Position numbers and translations under genes: made by a program. This document shows, piece after piece, positions 24,224 through 33,261 of a stretch of DNA of 64,000 nt. Below the pieces are notes generated by a model. It saw only the letters and a program-made list of their open reading frames with translations, was not told the DNA's origin and made no database searches. The stretch is from PCRC01 sp040384665 (GTDB lineage: Bacteria; Pseudomonadota; Gammaproteobacteria; Burkholderiales; Burkholderiaceae_C). The number at the start of each line of letters is the position of its first letter. Positions within the stretch are counted from its first letter, which is position 1. The stretch covers positions 1-64,000 of the forward strand of contig JAZKIY010000002.1 of assembly GCA_040384665.1 (NCBI GenBank). Direction: 5' to 3'.

Positions 24224-26470
24224 TCAGCGGCTGGGCTGTGCCCGCTGCGCCCGCAACACCGAGCCGGTGCGCTTGAGGCTGCGCAGCACAGCGTCCAGGT
24301 GTGCAAGGTCGCGTACCGCCACCACAAAACGCAGATCGGCCGCTTCCTGGCCTTGCTCTTCGCCCATGTCCACGTGGGTGATGTCGGCCTCGGCCGATGC
24401 CAGTGCGGCGGCCACGCGGGCCAATACGCCCTTGCCATTGGCCACGGTGATCACCAGTCCGGTTTCAAACAACCGGGTGGGTTCGTCCGACCACTCTACG
24501 GTGATGAAACGCTCACTGTCCTTGTACTGCAGCCGTTTGCCGACCGCGCATTCGGCGGTGTGCACCACCAGGCCTTCGCCCCGCCCGAGGTAGCCGACGA
24601 TGGCTTCGCCCGGGATCGGGCGGCAACACTGTGCCAGTTGAATCGAGGCGTTTTCGCTGCCGTCCAGCACCAGCGCGCCTTGCGACACGGTTTCGTGGGC
24701 ACTGTAGCGCTCGCGGGTGAGCAGCAAGGCGTCTGGCTTGGCGCCAGCCTCGGTCAAGAGGACCACCAACCGTTTGGCGATCATGGTGGCGATGCGTTTG
24801 CCCAGGCCAATGTCGGTCAGCAGCTCGGCGCGGGTGCGGTTGCCGCTGAAATGCAGCAACTTGTCCCACAGTGGCTGGTTGTCTTCATCGTCGTCAGGCA
24901 AGCGTTCTATGCCCTCGGACCGGATGGCCTGCATCAGCAGTTTCTCGCCCAGTTGCTGCGACTCACTCTGTGCCATGGTTTTCAAATAATGGCGGATCTT
25001 GGAGCGTGCACGGCCGGTGCGCACAAAGCCCAGCCAGGCCGGGTTGGGGCTGGCCACCGGGGAGGTCACCACCTCCACCACGTCCCCGTTTTTGAGTTCG
25101 GTGCGCAGCGGCATTTGCTCACCATTGACCTTGGCCGCAATGGCCCGGTCGCCCACATCGCTGTGGATGGCGTAGGCGAAGTCCACCACCGTTGCGCCAC
25201 GTGGCATGGCCATGATCTGGCTTTTGGGTGTGAAGACGTAGACCGCGTCGGGGAACAGGTCCACCTTGACGTGGTCCCAGAACTCGGCTGCGTCGTGGGT
25301 TTCGTGCTGGATATCCAGCAGCGACTGCAACCATTTGTTGCCCAGGCGGTCGGCGTGGTCAGACGCGTCGTCGTTGGCTTTGTAGAGCCAGTGTGCAGCC
25401 ACGCCGGATTCGGCCACCATGTGCATCGGCTCGGTGCGCATCTGGAACTCGACGTTCACGCCCGAAGGTCCCACCACCGTGGTGTGCAGCGACTGGTAGC
25501 CGTTGACCTTGGCAATGGCAATGTGGTCTTTGAACCGGCCTGGCACGGGCTTGTAGAGCTGGTGCAGGATGCCGAGCGCGGTGTAGCAGTCGATCACCGT
25601 GGGCACGATGATGCGAAAACCATAGATGTCGGTCACCTCGGCAAAGCTCAGGTGTTTCTCGTCCATCTTGCGGTAGATGGAGTACAGCGTTTTTTCCCGC
25701 CCGTAGATGTGGACGGGAATGCCGTTGTTGAGAAACACATTTTCCAGCTCCGACTGCACTTTTTGCATCAGGTCGCGGCGTCGGCTGCGGGCTTTTGTCA
25801 GCGCCTTGGTCAGGATGGCGTAGCGCCAGGGGCGCAGGTGGCGCAGTGCCAGGTCCTGCAGTTCACGGTAGGTCTGGTTCAGGCCCAGCCGGTGGGCAAT
25901 CGGGGCATAAATGTCCAGCGTTTCAGACGAGATGCGAGCCCATTTCTCTGGCGGCATGTCACCCAGCGTGCGCATGTTGTGGGTGCGGTCGGCCAGCTTG
26001 ATCAGGATGACCCGAACGTCTCGCGCCATCGCCAGCAGCATCTTGCGGAACGACTCTGCCTGGCTTTCCTCGCGGGTGTTGAACTGCAGTTTGTCAAGTT
26101 TGGTCAGTCCATCGACCAGCTCAGCCACTGGTGCACCAAACCGCTCGATCACCTCGGCCTTGCTGATGCCGCAGTCTTCGATCACGTCGTGCAGCAGCGC
26201 TGCCATCAGGGCCTGGGCGTCGAGCTTCCACTCAGCGCACTGCTGCGTGACCGAAATCGGGTGGGTGATGTAGGGCTCGCCGCTGTTGCGCAGCTGGCCC
26301 AGGTGGACTTCGTCGGCGAAACGGTAGGCCTGGCGGACCTGCTCGATGTCGACCGGGTCCAGGTAGTCAAGCTTGGCGGTGAGCGCGGCAAAACTCGCGG
26401 CCGCGGCGTTGGCCGCGGCCGGATGGGGGGGCTGGGGTTTGGCGTGCGCCGTCCTCGTTGACACTTTCAT
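24224..26470 (-). CDS. spoT: Bifunctional (p)ppGpp synthetase/hydrolase SpoT
   Basis: Stringent-response enzyme of about 748 aa (start MKVSTRT at 26470). Order: HD hydrolase domain (about 60-200; ALLHDVIEDCG, LADRTHNMRT), synthetase domain (about 240-380; GREKTLYSIYRKM, YGFRIIV, GYQSLHTTVVGP), TGS domain (about 405-470; VYVFTPKSQIMAMPRGATVVDFAYAIH), helical and Cys-bearing segment (CCRPIPGEAIVGY) and ACT domain at the end. The intact HD motif supports the ability to degrade (p)ppGpp, unlike RelA. It is downstream of rpoZ, as in many proteobacteria, with a terminator hairpin between. Confidence 0.95.
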   Translation of the reverse strand: MKVSTRTAHAKPQPPHPAAANAAAASFAALTAKLDYLDPVDIEQVRQAYRFADEVHLGQLRNSGEPYITHPISVTQQCAEWKLDAQALMAALLHDVIEDCGISKAEVIERFGAPVAELVDGLTKLDKLQFNTREESQAESFRKMLLAMARDVRVILIKLADRTHNMRTLGDMPPEKWARISSETLDIYAPIAHRLGLNQTYRELQDLALRHLRPWRYAILTKALTKARSRRRDLMQKVQSELENVFLNNGIPVHIYGREKTLYSIYRKMDEKHLSFAEVTDIYGFRIIVPTVIDCYTALGILHQLYKPVPGRFKDHIAIAKVNGYQSLHTTVVGPSGVNVEFQMRTEPMHMVAESGVAAHWLYKANDDASDHADRLGNKWLQSLLDIQHETHDAAEFWDHVKVDLFPDAVYVFTPKSQIMAMPRGATVVDFAYAIHSDVGDRAIAAKVNGEQMPLRTELKNGDVVEVVTSPVASPNPAWLGFVRTGRARSKIRHYLKTMAQSESQQLGEKLLMQAIRSEGIERLPDDDEDNQPLWDKLLHFSGNRTRAELLTDIGLGKRIATMIAKRLVVLLTEAGAKPDALLLTRERYSAHETVSQGALVLDGSENASIQLAQCCRPIPGEAIVGYLGRGEGLVVHTAECAVGKRLQYKDSERFITVEWSDEPTRLFETGLVITVANGKGVLARVAAALASAEADITHVDMGEEQGQEAADLRFVVAVRDLAHLDAVLRSLKRTGSVLRAQRAQPSR

Positions 26471-26514
26471 GGAGCCACTGTAGCGCGTCCGGCCAACGCT
26501 GGCCGGCGACCATG

Positions 26515-26542
26515 AAAAAAGCACCGGCTCGCGGTGCTTTTT
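26515..26542. terminator. Bidirectional terminator between rpoZ and spoT
   Basis: GCACCG and CGGTGC pair around a 5-base loop, flanked by AAAAAA on one side and TTTTT on the other. Read leftward it would end or weaken rpoZ transcription before spoT. Confidence 0.75.
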
Positions 26543-26561
26543 GACGGGGTGAACAGCGTGC

Positions 26562-26765
26562 TCAGCCGGGGACTTTTTTCAGCATTTCGAGGCCGATCTT
26601 GCCATCGGCGATTTCGCGCAGGGCGGTCACGCAAGGCTTGTTTTTGCTCTCGACTTTTGGGGCATGTCCCTGGCCCAGCATGCGGGCGCGGTAGGTCGCG
26701 GCGAGCACCAACTGAAAGCGGTTGGGGATTTTTTCCAGGCAGTCTTCAACGGTAATGCGGGCCAT
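26562..26765 (-). CDS. rpoZ: RNA polymerase omega subunit
   Basis: Small subunit of 67 aa (start MARITVEDC at 26765) that helps assemble RNA polymerase and mediates ppGpp effects. It has the conserved start ARITVEDCLEKIPNRFQLVLAATYRAR and the SKNKPCVTALREIA helix. It follows gmk by about 26 bases and precedes spoT, the standard gene order. Confidence 0.95.
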   Translation of the reverse strand: MARITVEDCLEKIPNRFQLVLAATYRARMLGQGHAPKVESKNKPCVTALREIADGKIGLEMLKKVPG

Positions 26766-26791
26766 GAGCTCTCCAGAAGGGGGCAACGGTG

Positions 26792-27412
26792 TCAAACAAT
26801 ATTGAGGGCGGCGAAAGTGGCGGCCCGGGCACGGCGCTGGGCCGTGAATTTGAGCCGCTGCGCATGAACGATGGCTTTTAAATCGTTCAACGCAACTTCA
26901 AATAACTCGTTGATTATAACGAAGTCGAATTCCTGGGCCTGTGTCATCTCTGTGGCGGCGTTCTTCAGGCGCAGTTCGATCACTTCGGCGCTGTCTTCGC
27001 CACGGCGTTCCAGCCGGGCGCGCAGTTCTTCCCAGCTCGGTGGCAGGATGAACACCAGCACCGCGTTGGCAAACAGCCGCTTGATCTGCAGCGCGCCCTG
27101 GAAGTCGATTTCCAGCACCACGTCGCCGCCGGCCGCAATGCGCGACTCGATGGCTTCACGCGAGGTCCCGTAGCGGCGCCCGTGCACATGGGCCCATTCC
27201 AGAAAGCGGTTGTCCAGCACCATGTCGTCAAATGCGGTGTCAGAGACGAAAAAATACTCCCGGCCATGCTGTTCCTGGCCGCGTGGCTGGCGTGTGGTGT
27301 GTGAGACAGACGGCAGGATCAGCGCATCCTGCGCCTTCAGCGCCTTGACGAGGCTGGATTTGCCAGCCCCGCTGGGGGCGGCCACCACAAAGAGGTTTCC
27401 GGGATAGTCCAT
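26792..27412 (-). CDS. gmk: Guanylate kinase
   Basis: Cytoplasmic kinase of 206 aa converting GMP to GDP. P-loop APSGAGKSS, GMP-binding SHTTRQPRGQE and GREYFFVS, and the lid-region RLERRGEDSAEVIELRLKNA are all present. The ATG at 27412 gives MDYPGNLFVV, the usual start; a GTG at 27421 in the same frame would add three residues. It follows yicC directly. Confidence 0.95.
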   Translation of the reverse strand: MDYPGNLFVVAAPSGAGKSSLVKALKAQDALILPSVSHTTRQPRGQEQHGREYFFVSDTAFDDMVLDNRFLEWAHVHGRRYGTSREAIESRIAAGGDVVLEIDFQGALQIKRLFANAVLVFILPPSWEELRARLERRGEDSAEVIELRLKNAATEMTQAQEFDFVIINELFEVALNDLKAIVHAQRLKFTAQRRARAATFAALNIV

Positions 27413-27421
27413 GTCAGCCAC

Positions 27422-28318
27422 TCACTCGATGTTCTGGACTTGTTCGCGCATCTGCTCGATCAGCACCTTCATGTCGACCGAGATGCGCGTCAGCTCCAGC
27501 GCCGCGGACTTGGAGCCCAGCGTGTTGGCTTCGCGGTGCATTTCCTGAATCAGGAAGTCGAGCCGCTTGCCGAGTTCACCTCCCTTGTTCAGCAGCCGTT
27601 CCACCTCGTCGAGGTGGGCGCTGAGGCGCGTGATTTCTTCGGCCACATCGATGCGGATGGCGAACGCCGTGGCCTCGGTCAGCGCGCGGTCTTGCGCGGC
27701 TTCTGCGCTGACGCCGCCACCGGCCAGCGCCAGCGTTTCCTGCCAGCGCTCCAGAAAACGCGCGCGCTGCTGGGCCACCAGCTGCGGCACCAGCGGGCCG
27801 GCGCGGGCCGCCAGCTCGCGCAGCGAGGCCAGGCGGTCGCGCAGCATGGTGACCAGCTTGTCGCCTTCGCGGGCGCGGGCGTCGAGCAGCGCGTCCAGCG
27901 CGGTCTGGGCCAGTTGGGCGAGGTGGGTGTCCAGGTCCTGGGGTGGCGGCTGGTCGCTGGCGGCGAGGCGCAGCACGTCGGCCACGCTCAGGGAGATGGC
28001 CTGGGGCAGCCAGGCCTTGACCGTGTCTTCCAGTGCGCTCAGGCGCTGCAGGGCGGCGGGTGGAGGGTCTTTGAGGTGGCTGCCCTGGGCCGAATCCAGC
28101 GAGGCGCGCACCTCCACCTTGCCGCGTTTCAGGCGGCTGGCGAGCTTCTCGCGCAGCGCTGGCTCGGCGTGGCGCAGCTCTTCGGGCAGGCGGAAAACGA
28201 GGTCCAGAAAACGGCTGTTGACCGAGCGGATTTCGAGGCCCAGCCGGGGTGCCGCAGCGCTGCTGGCGCTGGTGCTTTGCTGGACGCTGGCGTAGCCAGT
28301 CATGCTGTAAACTGACAT
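27422..28318 (-). CDS. yicC: YicC-family endoribonuclease
   Basis: Protein of 298 aa with the family start MSVYSMTGYAS, the central EIRSVNSRFLDLVFRLPEELRH and the C-terminal GKRLDFLIQEMHREANTLGSK and VDMKVLIEQMREQVQNIE. YicC proteins are RNA-cleaving enzymes linked to small-RNA turnover. It is the first gene of the leftward yicC-gmk-rpoZ block, divergent from the Ser/Thr kinase with about 71 bases between. Confidence 0.93.
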   Translation of the reverse strand: MSVYSMTGYASVQQSTSASSAAAPRLGLEIRSVNSRFLDLVFRLPEELRHAEPALREKLASRLKRGKVEVRASLDSAQGSHLKDPPPAALQRLSALEDTVKAWLPQAISLSVADVLRLAASDQPPPQDLDTHLAQLAQTALDALLDARAREGDKLVTMLRDRLASLRELAARAGPLVPQLVAQQRARFLERWQETLALAGGGVSAEAAQDRALTEATAFAIRIDVAEEITRLSAHLDEVERLLNKGGELGKRLDFLIQEMHREANTLGSKSAALELTRISVDMKVLIEQMREQVQNIE

Positions 28319-28389
28319 TGCGTTTTGTTCTTTCGGTGTGTTGGTGCGAGCTGGTTGACACGCGCCAAACCCACCCCCACTGCCAAATT

Positions 28390-29397
28390 ATGTCAAAGGT
28401 CAAGCCTGCGTCCCTGGAGCCCGGCACCCGGATGGGCGGCTACAAGGTCGTCCGCAAGCTGTCGGCGGGTGGTTTTGGGGTGGTTTACCTGGCGTTGGAC
28501 GCCGAGGGCCAGCAGGTGGCGATCAAGGAATACCTGCCGTCGTCGTTGGCAACCCGCGCACCCGGTGAATTGTTGCCGCAGGTTGCGCCCGACAAGTTGT
28601 CGCTCTACCGGCTGGGCCTGAAAAGTTTCTTTGAAGAAGGCCGTGCGCTGGCGCAGATTTCGCACCCTTCGGTGGTGAGTGTGCTCAACTTCTTCCGTGA
28701 GAACGAGACCGTCTACATGGTGATGAATTACCTGGAGGGCGCAACGCTTCAGGACTTCGTCATCACTGCGCGGGAGCAGAAAAACGCCAAGGTGTTCCGC
28801 GAATCCACCATCCGCTCGCTGTTTGACGAGATCCTGCGCGGGCTGCGCATCGTGCACCAGCACAAGATGCTGCACCTGGACATCAAACCGGCCAACATTT
28901 TCATCACCGACGACGACCGCGCGGTGATGATCGACTTTGGCGCCGCGCGCGAGGTGCTGAACAAAGAAGGCAACTTCATCCGCCCGATGTACACGCCGGG
29001 CTTTGCCCCGCCAGAACTGTACCGGCGTGGCACCGCCATGGGCCCGTGGACCGACATCTACTCGATTGGTGCCTGCATGTACGCCTGCATGCAGGGCTAC
29101 CCGCCCAACGACGCACCACAGCGCCAGGAAAAAGACCGGCTGGCCACCGCGTTGGCGCGGCACCGGGGGGTGTACTCCGACAGCCTGCTGCAGGTGGTGG
29201 AGTGGTGCATGGCACTGGACCCGCTGGCGCGACCGCAGTCGGTGTTTGCGCTGCAAAAAGAACTCGGTCGCGAGACCGAGCGCGTCTACACCAAGCTGTC
29301 GATGGCCGAGAAAGTGCGCCTGCAGTTGGACAGCTTTGTCACCGACACCCGCAAGACGGTGATGGGTGGCACGGTGATCGGGACCCGCAAAAAATGA
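28390..29397 (+). CDS. Ser/Thr protein kinase (Hanks type), soluble
   Basis: Protein of 335 aa with a complete kinase domain: Gly loop AGGFGVVY, Lys in VAIKEYLP, catalytic loop HLDIKPANIFI and DFGAARE. The catalytic loop has Leu instead of Arg before Asp (HLD), so it is a non-RD kinase. There is no TM helix or sensor domain; the C-terminal 60 residues contain TDTRKTVMGGTVIGTRKK, whose Thr residues may be phosphorylation sites. Start ATG at 28390. The stop overlaps the phosphatase start (ATGA), so the two are a translated pair. The target is unknown. Confidence 0.9.
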   Translation: MSKVKPASLEPGTRMGGYKVVRKLSAGGFGVVYLALDAEGQQVAIKEYLPSSLATRAPGELLPQVAPDKLSLYRLGLKSFFEEGRALAQISHPSVVSVLNFFRENETVYMVMNYLEGATLQDFVITAREQKNAKVFRESTIRSLFDEILRGLRIVHQHKMLHLDIKPANIFITDDDRAVMIDFGAAREVLNKEGNFIRPMYTPGFAPPELYRRGTAMGPWTDIYSIGACMYACMQGYPPNDAPQRQEKDRLATALARHRGVYSDSLLQVVEWCMALDPLARPQSVFALQKELGRETERVYTKLSMAEKVRLQLDSFVTDTRKTVMGGTVIGTRKK

Positions 29398-30299
29398 AGT
29401 TCTCGGTGTTTCAACTCAGCCGGCGCGGCGGGCGTGCCAAGAACGAAGACCGGATGGGTTACTGCTACACCCGCGAGGCGGCTTTGCTGGTGCTGGCCGA
29501 TGGCATGGGCGGCCACCCCGAAGGCGAAGTGGCGGCCCAGATGGCGCTGCAGACCGTTTCTGCGCTGTTTCAGAAAGAAGCCCGCCCCGTGGTGCGGGAC
29601 GTGCACCGTTTCCTGAGCAACGCGGTGCTGGCCGCGCACCACCAGATCATTCGCTATGCCGATAGCCGCGGCATGCCCGATGCGCCCCGCAGCACGCTGG
29701 TGGTTGCCTTGGTGCAAAACGGCAAGGCCACTTGGGCGCATTGCGGCGATTCCCGGCTGTACTGCGTGCGCCAGGGGATCTTGCTGGCGCGCACGGTTGA
29801 CCATTCGCTGGTGGAACGTCGCCCGGCAGTGGTGGTGCAAAGCATTGAACCGTTGAACCGCAACGTGCTCTACACCTGCCTGGGTTCGCCCGGTCGGCCG
29901 CAGTTTGATGTGTCGGAGCCGCTGCAGTTGCAGGAGGGTGACAAGATCATGCTGTGTTCGGACGGGCTGTGGGACCCATTGGACGAGTCCCAGCTGGTTC
30001 GCCAGCTGGCGAACCAGCCTGTGGCCGACGCGGTACCCCTGATGGTGGCCGAGGCGCTGCAGGCCGGTGGCCGCTATGCCGACAACACCACCGTGCTGGC
30101 GATGGAGTGGGAAACGCCGGACGACCAGGCCGCCGGCGGCGCCATTTCCACCGACAGCATCAGCGACGAGGTGTTTGCCTCTACCATTCAGGCCGGCGGT
30201 CCCGGTGTGGCCGATGACACGCTCGACAACGAAGAGATCGAGCGCGCCATTGCCGAGATCAACGAAGCCATCCGCCGCTCTGCCGCCAAGAAGGCTTGA
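29394..30299 (+). CDS. PP2C-family Ser/Thr phosphatase
   Basis: Protein of 301 aa with PP2C metal-binding motifs RAKNEDRMG, LVLADGMGGHPEGE, THCGDSRLY-like AHCGDSRLY, LCSDGLWD and DNTTVL. It likely reverses the action of the kinase encoded just upstream. The last 55 residues are an acidic, low-complexity tail outside the phosphatase fold. Its start overlaps the kinase stop by 4 bases. Confidence 0.9.
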   Translation: MKFSVFQLSRRGGRAKNEDRMGYCYTREAALLVLADGMGGHPEGEVAAQMALQTVSALFQKEARPVVRDVHRFLSNAVLAAHHQIIRYADSRGMPDAPRSTLVVALVQNGKATWAHCGDSRLYCVRQGILLARTVDHSLVERRPAVVVQSIEPLNRNVLYTCLGSPGRPQFDVSEPLQLQEGDKIMLCSDGLWDPLDESQLVRQLANQPVADAVPLMVAEALQAGGRYADNTTVLAMEWETPDDQAAGGAISTDSISDEVFASTIQAGGPGVADDTLDNEEIERAIAEINEAIRRSAAKKA

Positions 30300-30352
30300 G
30301 CGAAGAACGCTCGGACCATTTTCCCGGCCATCCTTTTTTTCGGAACCCTCCC

Positions 30353-31081
30353 ATGACCTCTTTTGTTCGCAGCGGCCAGCGCGCCGCAGACCAGTTGCGC
30401 CCGGTGCGCATCACCCGTGGCTACACCATCCACGCCGAAGGTTCGGTGCTGATCGAGTTTGGCGACACCCGGGTGCTGTGCACCGCGTCGGTGGAAGAAA
30501 AAGTGCCTGGCCATAAAAAGGGCAGCGGCGAGGGCTGGGTCACGGCCGAGTACGGCATGCTGCCGCGCGCCACCCACACCCGGGGCGACCGCGAGGCCGC
30601 GCGCGGCAAACAAAGCGGCCGCACGCAGGAGATCCAGCGCCTGATTGGCCGCTCCATGCGCGCGGTGTTTGACTTGAAAGCGCTCGGGGAACGCACCATC
30701 CACCTCGACTGTGACGTGCTGCAGGCCGATGGCGGTACCCGCACAGCGGCCATCACCGGCGCCTACGTGGCCGCACACGATGCGGTCAGCACACTGCTGG
30801 CCAGCGGCAAGCTCAAAGCCTCGCCCATCCTCGGCCCGGTGGCGGCGGTGTCGGTCGGCATCGTGCAGGGCGTGCCCTTGCTGGACCTGGAATACACCGA
30901 AGACTCGGCCTGCGACACCGACATGAACGTCGTCATGACCGGCGCCGGCCATTTCATTGAAGTGCAGGGCACGGCCGAAGGCGCGGCGTTTTCGCGCCGC
31001 GAGCTCGACGCCTTGCTGGCGCTGGCTGAAAAAGGCGTCACCGAACTGGTGGCGCTGCAAACCCAGGCGCTATTAAAATAA
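30353..31081 (+). CDS. rph: Ribonuclease PH
   Basis: Phosphate-dependent 3' exoribonuclease of 242 aa that trims tRNA 3' ends. Family blocks: RPVRITRGYTIHAEGSVLIEFGDTRVLC, GEGWVTAEYGMLPRATHTR, GRTQEIQRLIGRSMRAVFD and LDLEYTEDSACDTDMNVVMTG. The full-length end suggests an active enzyme. Start ATG at 30353. It is 54 bases after the phosphatase gene and precedes rdgB. Confidence 0.95.
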   Translation: MTSFVRSGQRAADQLRPVRITRGYTIHAEGSVLIEFGDTRVLCTASVEEKVPGHKKGSGEGWVTAEYGMLPRATHTRGDREAARGKQSGRTQEIQRLIGRSMRAVFDLKALGERTIHLDCDVLQADGGTRTAAITGAYVAAHDAVSTLLASGKLKASPILGPVAAVSVGIVQGVPLLDLEYTEDSACDTDMNVVMTGAGHFIEVQGTAEGAAFSRRELDALLALAEKGVTELVALQTQALLK

Positions 31082-31133
31082 TAGCTGTTCCGCAAGGATG
31101 CACTAGGGCTTGAGGCAAATTTGGCTTGAAATT
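31080..31133 (-). repeat. Dispersed repeat, copy 1
   Basis: Read leftward it starts ATTTCAAGCCAAATTTG, has CAAGCCCTAGTGCA in the middle and ends in a GCTATT-N5-AATAGC hairpin shared with the rph end. Two related copies lie at 51584-51647 and 57568-57634. It fills the gap between rph and rdgB. Confidence 0.7.
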
Positions 31134-31135
31134 TG

Positions 31136-31735
31136 ATGAAAATCGTGCTCGCATCGAACAACCGGGGCAAATTGGCCGAATTGCAGGCCATGTTCCAGCC
31201 GCTGGGCGTGGCCTTGCTGCGCCAGGGTGACCTGGGCATTGGCGAGGCCGAGGAGCCCTTCCGCACCTTTGTGGAAAACGCGCTCACCAAGGCCCGCCAC
31301 GCCGCCCGGCACAGTGGCCTGCCCGCGCTGGCCGACGACGCCGGCCTGTGTGTGGACGCCTTTGGCGGCTTGCCCGGGGTGGACACCGCCTACTACGCCA
31401 CCCAGTTCGGTTACCCCAAGGGCGACGACACCAACGTGCGTGCGCTGCTGGAGCAAATGCAAACGTTGGACAACCGGCGCGCCGCCATGGTCAGCACCCT
31501 GGTGGCGGTGCGCACCGCCGACGACCCCGAACCTCTGATTGCCGTGGGCCGCGTCAGCGGCGAAATCACCCGCGCGCCGCGCGGCCAGAACGGTTTCGGG
31601 TTCGACCCGGTGATGTTCGTGCCGGCGCTGGGCTGCACCTTTGCGGAGGTGAGCGACGACGTGAAAAACGCCCACAGCCACCGGGGCCAATCCAGCCGCC
31701 AGATGCTGGCGCTGATCCGCGAGCGCTGGCTGTGA
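31136..31735 (+). CDS. rdgB: XTP/dITP (RdgB/HAM1) pyrophosphatase
   Basis: Nucleotide-pool cleaning enzyme of 199 aa that hydrolyses XTP and dITP. Start MKIVLASNNRGKLAEL at 31136, with the catalytic region LADDAGLCVDAFGGLPGVDTAYYA, the GFGFDPVMFVP loop and the C-terminal SHRGQS. Its stop overlaps the hemW GTG start. Confidence 0.95.
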   Translation: MKIVLASNNRGKLAELQAMFQPLGVALLRQGDLGIGEAEEPFRTFVENALTKARHAARHSGLPALADDAGLCVDAFGGLPGVDTAYYATQFGYPKGDDTNVRALLEQMQTLDNRRAAMVSTLVAVRTADDPEPLIAVGRVSGEITRAPRGQNGFGFDPVMFVPALGCTFAEVSDDVKNAHSHRGQSSRQMLALIRERWL

Positions 31736-32973
31736 CCATCCCCATCGTGCCGGCTGGCGCGACGCCAGTGGTGGTGCCAGACCTGGCCCACCTGATGCGC
31801 CCCGGCACCCTGCAACTCGCCGCGCTGCCGCCGCTGTCGCTTTACGTGCACCTGCCCTGGTGCCTGAAGAAGTGCCCGTATTGCGACTTCAATTCCCATG
31901 AGTGGGGCCCCGCAGCAGGCAGCCTGCCAGAACAAGCCTACCTGGATGCGATTTGTACCGACATCGAATCCGCGCTGCCCCTGATTTGGGGGCGCACCAT
32001 CCACAGCATCTTCATTGGCGGTGGCACGCCGAGTTTGTTTTCCCCAGCCAGCATCGACCGCCTGCTGGCCGACGTGCGCGCCCGCCTCAAGCTCACGCCC
32101 GACTGCGAGATCACGCTGGAGGCCAACCCTGGCACCTTCGAGACCAACCGCTTCCGCGCGTTCCGCGCCGCCGGGGTGACGCGGCTGTCCATCGGCGTGC
32201 AAAGCTTCAACGACCGGCACCTCAAAGCCCTCGGCCGGGTGCACGACCGCGCCCAGGCGCTGGCGGCCGTGTCAGAAGCCGCCCAGGCCTTCGACACCTA
32301 CAACCTCGACCTGATGTACGCCTTGCCAGGCCAGACACTGGCCGAGCTGGGGGAAGACCTGCAGACCGCGCTGGCGTTGGCGCCGCCGCACCTGTCGATC
32401 TACCACCTCACCATCGAGCCCAACACCTACTTTGCCAAGTTCCCACCGGCCATTCCGGAAGACGACATGGCCTACGCCATGCTCGACCAGATCACCGCGG
32501 GGGCTGAAGCGGCGGGACTGGCGCGCTACGAGGTCTCTGCCTACGCGCGGCCCGGCCACCGCTGCTGGCACAACCTCAACTACTGGCAGTTTGGCGACTA
32601 CTTGGGGCTAGGCGCGGGGGCCCACAGCAAGCTCAGCTTTGCGCACCGCGTGGTGCGGCAGGTGCGCTTTCGCGAGCCACGCCTCTACATGGACAATGCC
32701 CGCGCCGGCACGCCGGTGGCGCAGCACCAGGAGGTGCCACGGACCGATTTGCCGTTTGAGTTCATGCTGAACGCGCTGCGGCTGAAAGACGGGTTTTCAC
32801 TGCAGCAATTTGCCGAGCGCACCGGTTTGCCCGCCAGCGCGATTGCGCAGGGGCTGGCGGATGCCGAGAAAAAAGGTTTGTTGGTGCGCGAGCTGCAGCA
32901 GGTGCGGCCCAGCGACAAAGGGTTTGACTTCCTGAACGACCTGCAGGCGCTGTTTCTGGCTGACAGTTCCTGA
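31732..32973 (+). CDS. hemW: Radical SAM protein HemW (haem chaperone)
   Basis: Protein of 413 aa starting with GTG at 31732, overlapping the rdgB stop. The iron-sulphur motif is CLKKCPYCDF (CxxxCxxC), followed by GGGTPSLF, EANPGTF and GVQSFND. The C-terminal HemN-like domain reads YWQFGDYLGLGAGAHSK. It has the CPYCDF pattern of HemW and lacks the N-terminal extension of true HemN coproporphyrinogen dehydrogenase, so the haem-chaperone role is preferred. Confidence 0.92.
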   Translation: MTIPIVPAGATPVVVPDLAHLMRPGTLQLAALPPLSLYVHLPWCLKKCPYCDFNSHEWGPAAGSLPEQAYLDAICTDIESALPLIWGRTIHSIFIGGGTPSLFSPASIDRLLADVRARLKLTPDCEITLEANPGTFETNRFRAFRAAGVTRLSIGVQSFNDRHLKALGRVHDRAQALAAVSEAAQAFDTYNLDLMYALPGQTLAELGEDLQTALALAPPHLSIYHLTIEPNTYFAKFPPAIPEDDMAYAMLDQITAGAEAAGLARYEVSAYARPGHRCWHNLNYWQFGDYLGLGAGAHSKLSFAHRVVRQVRFREPRLYMDNARAGTPVAQHQEVPRTDLPFEFMLNALRLKDGFSLQQFAERTGLPASAIAQGLADAEKKGLLVRELQQVRPSDKGFDFLNDLQALFLADSS

Positions 32974-32993
32974 TCAGCGTTGCTGGTCGGGCG

Positions 32994-33155
32994 TCAGGCG
33001 CTGACCAGTGCCAAACCGGCCACCATGGCAAAACTGCCCAGCACCGCCAGCGAACCCAAGTAGACCGCCCAACCGGCGGTTTGCAGGGCGCTCACCAGCC
33101 AATGTGGCAGGTCAAAGTGTTCGGGGTGGGCGGGATGGGGGTGGGTGGTGATCAT
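32994..33155 (-). CDS. Small membrane protein, unknown
   Basis: A possible protein of 53 aa starting MITTHPHPAHPEHFDLPHWL, with a His/Pro-rich N-terminus and one long hydrophobic stretch (AVYLGSLAVLGSFAMVAGLALVSA). AAAGG lies about 8 bases before the ATG. It converges on hemW with 20 bases between. No family is recognised. Confidence 0.5.
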   Translation of the reverse strand: MITTHPHPAHPEHFDLPHWLVSALQTAGWAVYLGSLAVLGSFAMVAGLALVSA

Positions 33156-33261
33156 GGTGTTTGCCTTTTTGAAGACAAGTCCATCATCTACCCTCGCCCC
33201 TGTGGTCAACATGCGCCAAGTTCGCCAGCCAGCGTGGGCGGCGTCCTACGCGGCTTTGAAA

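Noticed and set aside
24299..26461. 720-codon frame opposite spoT
   Set aside because: Antisense shadow rich in Gly, Val and His without motifs.
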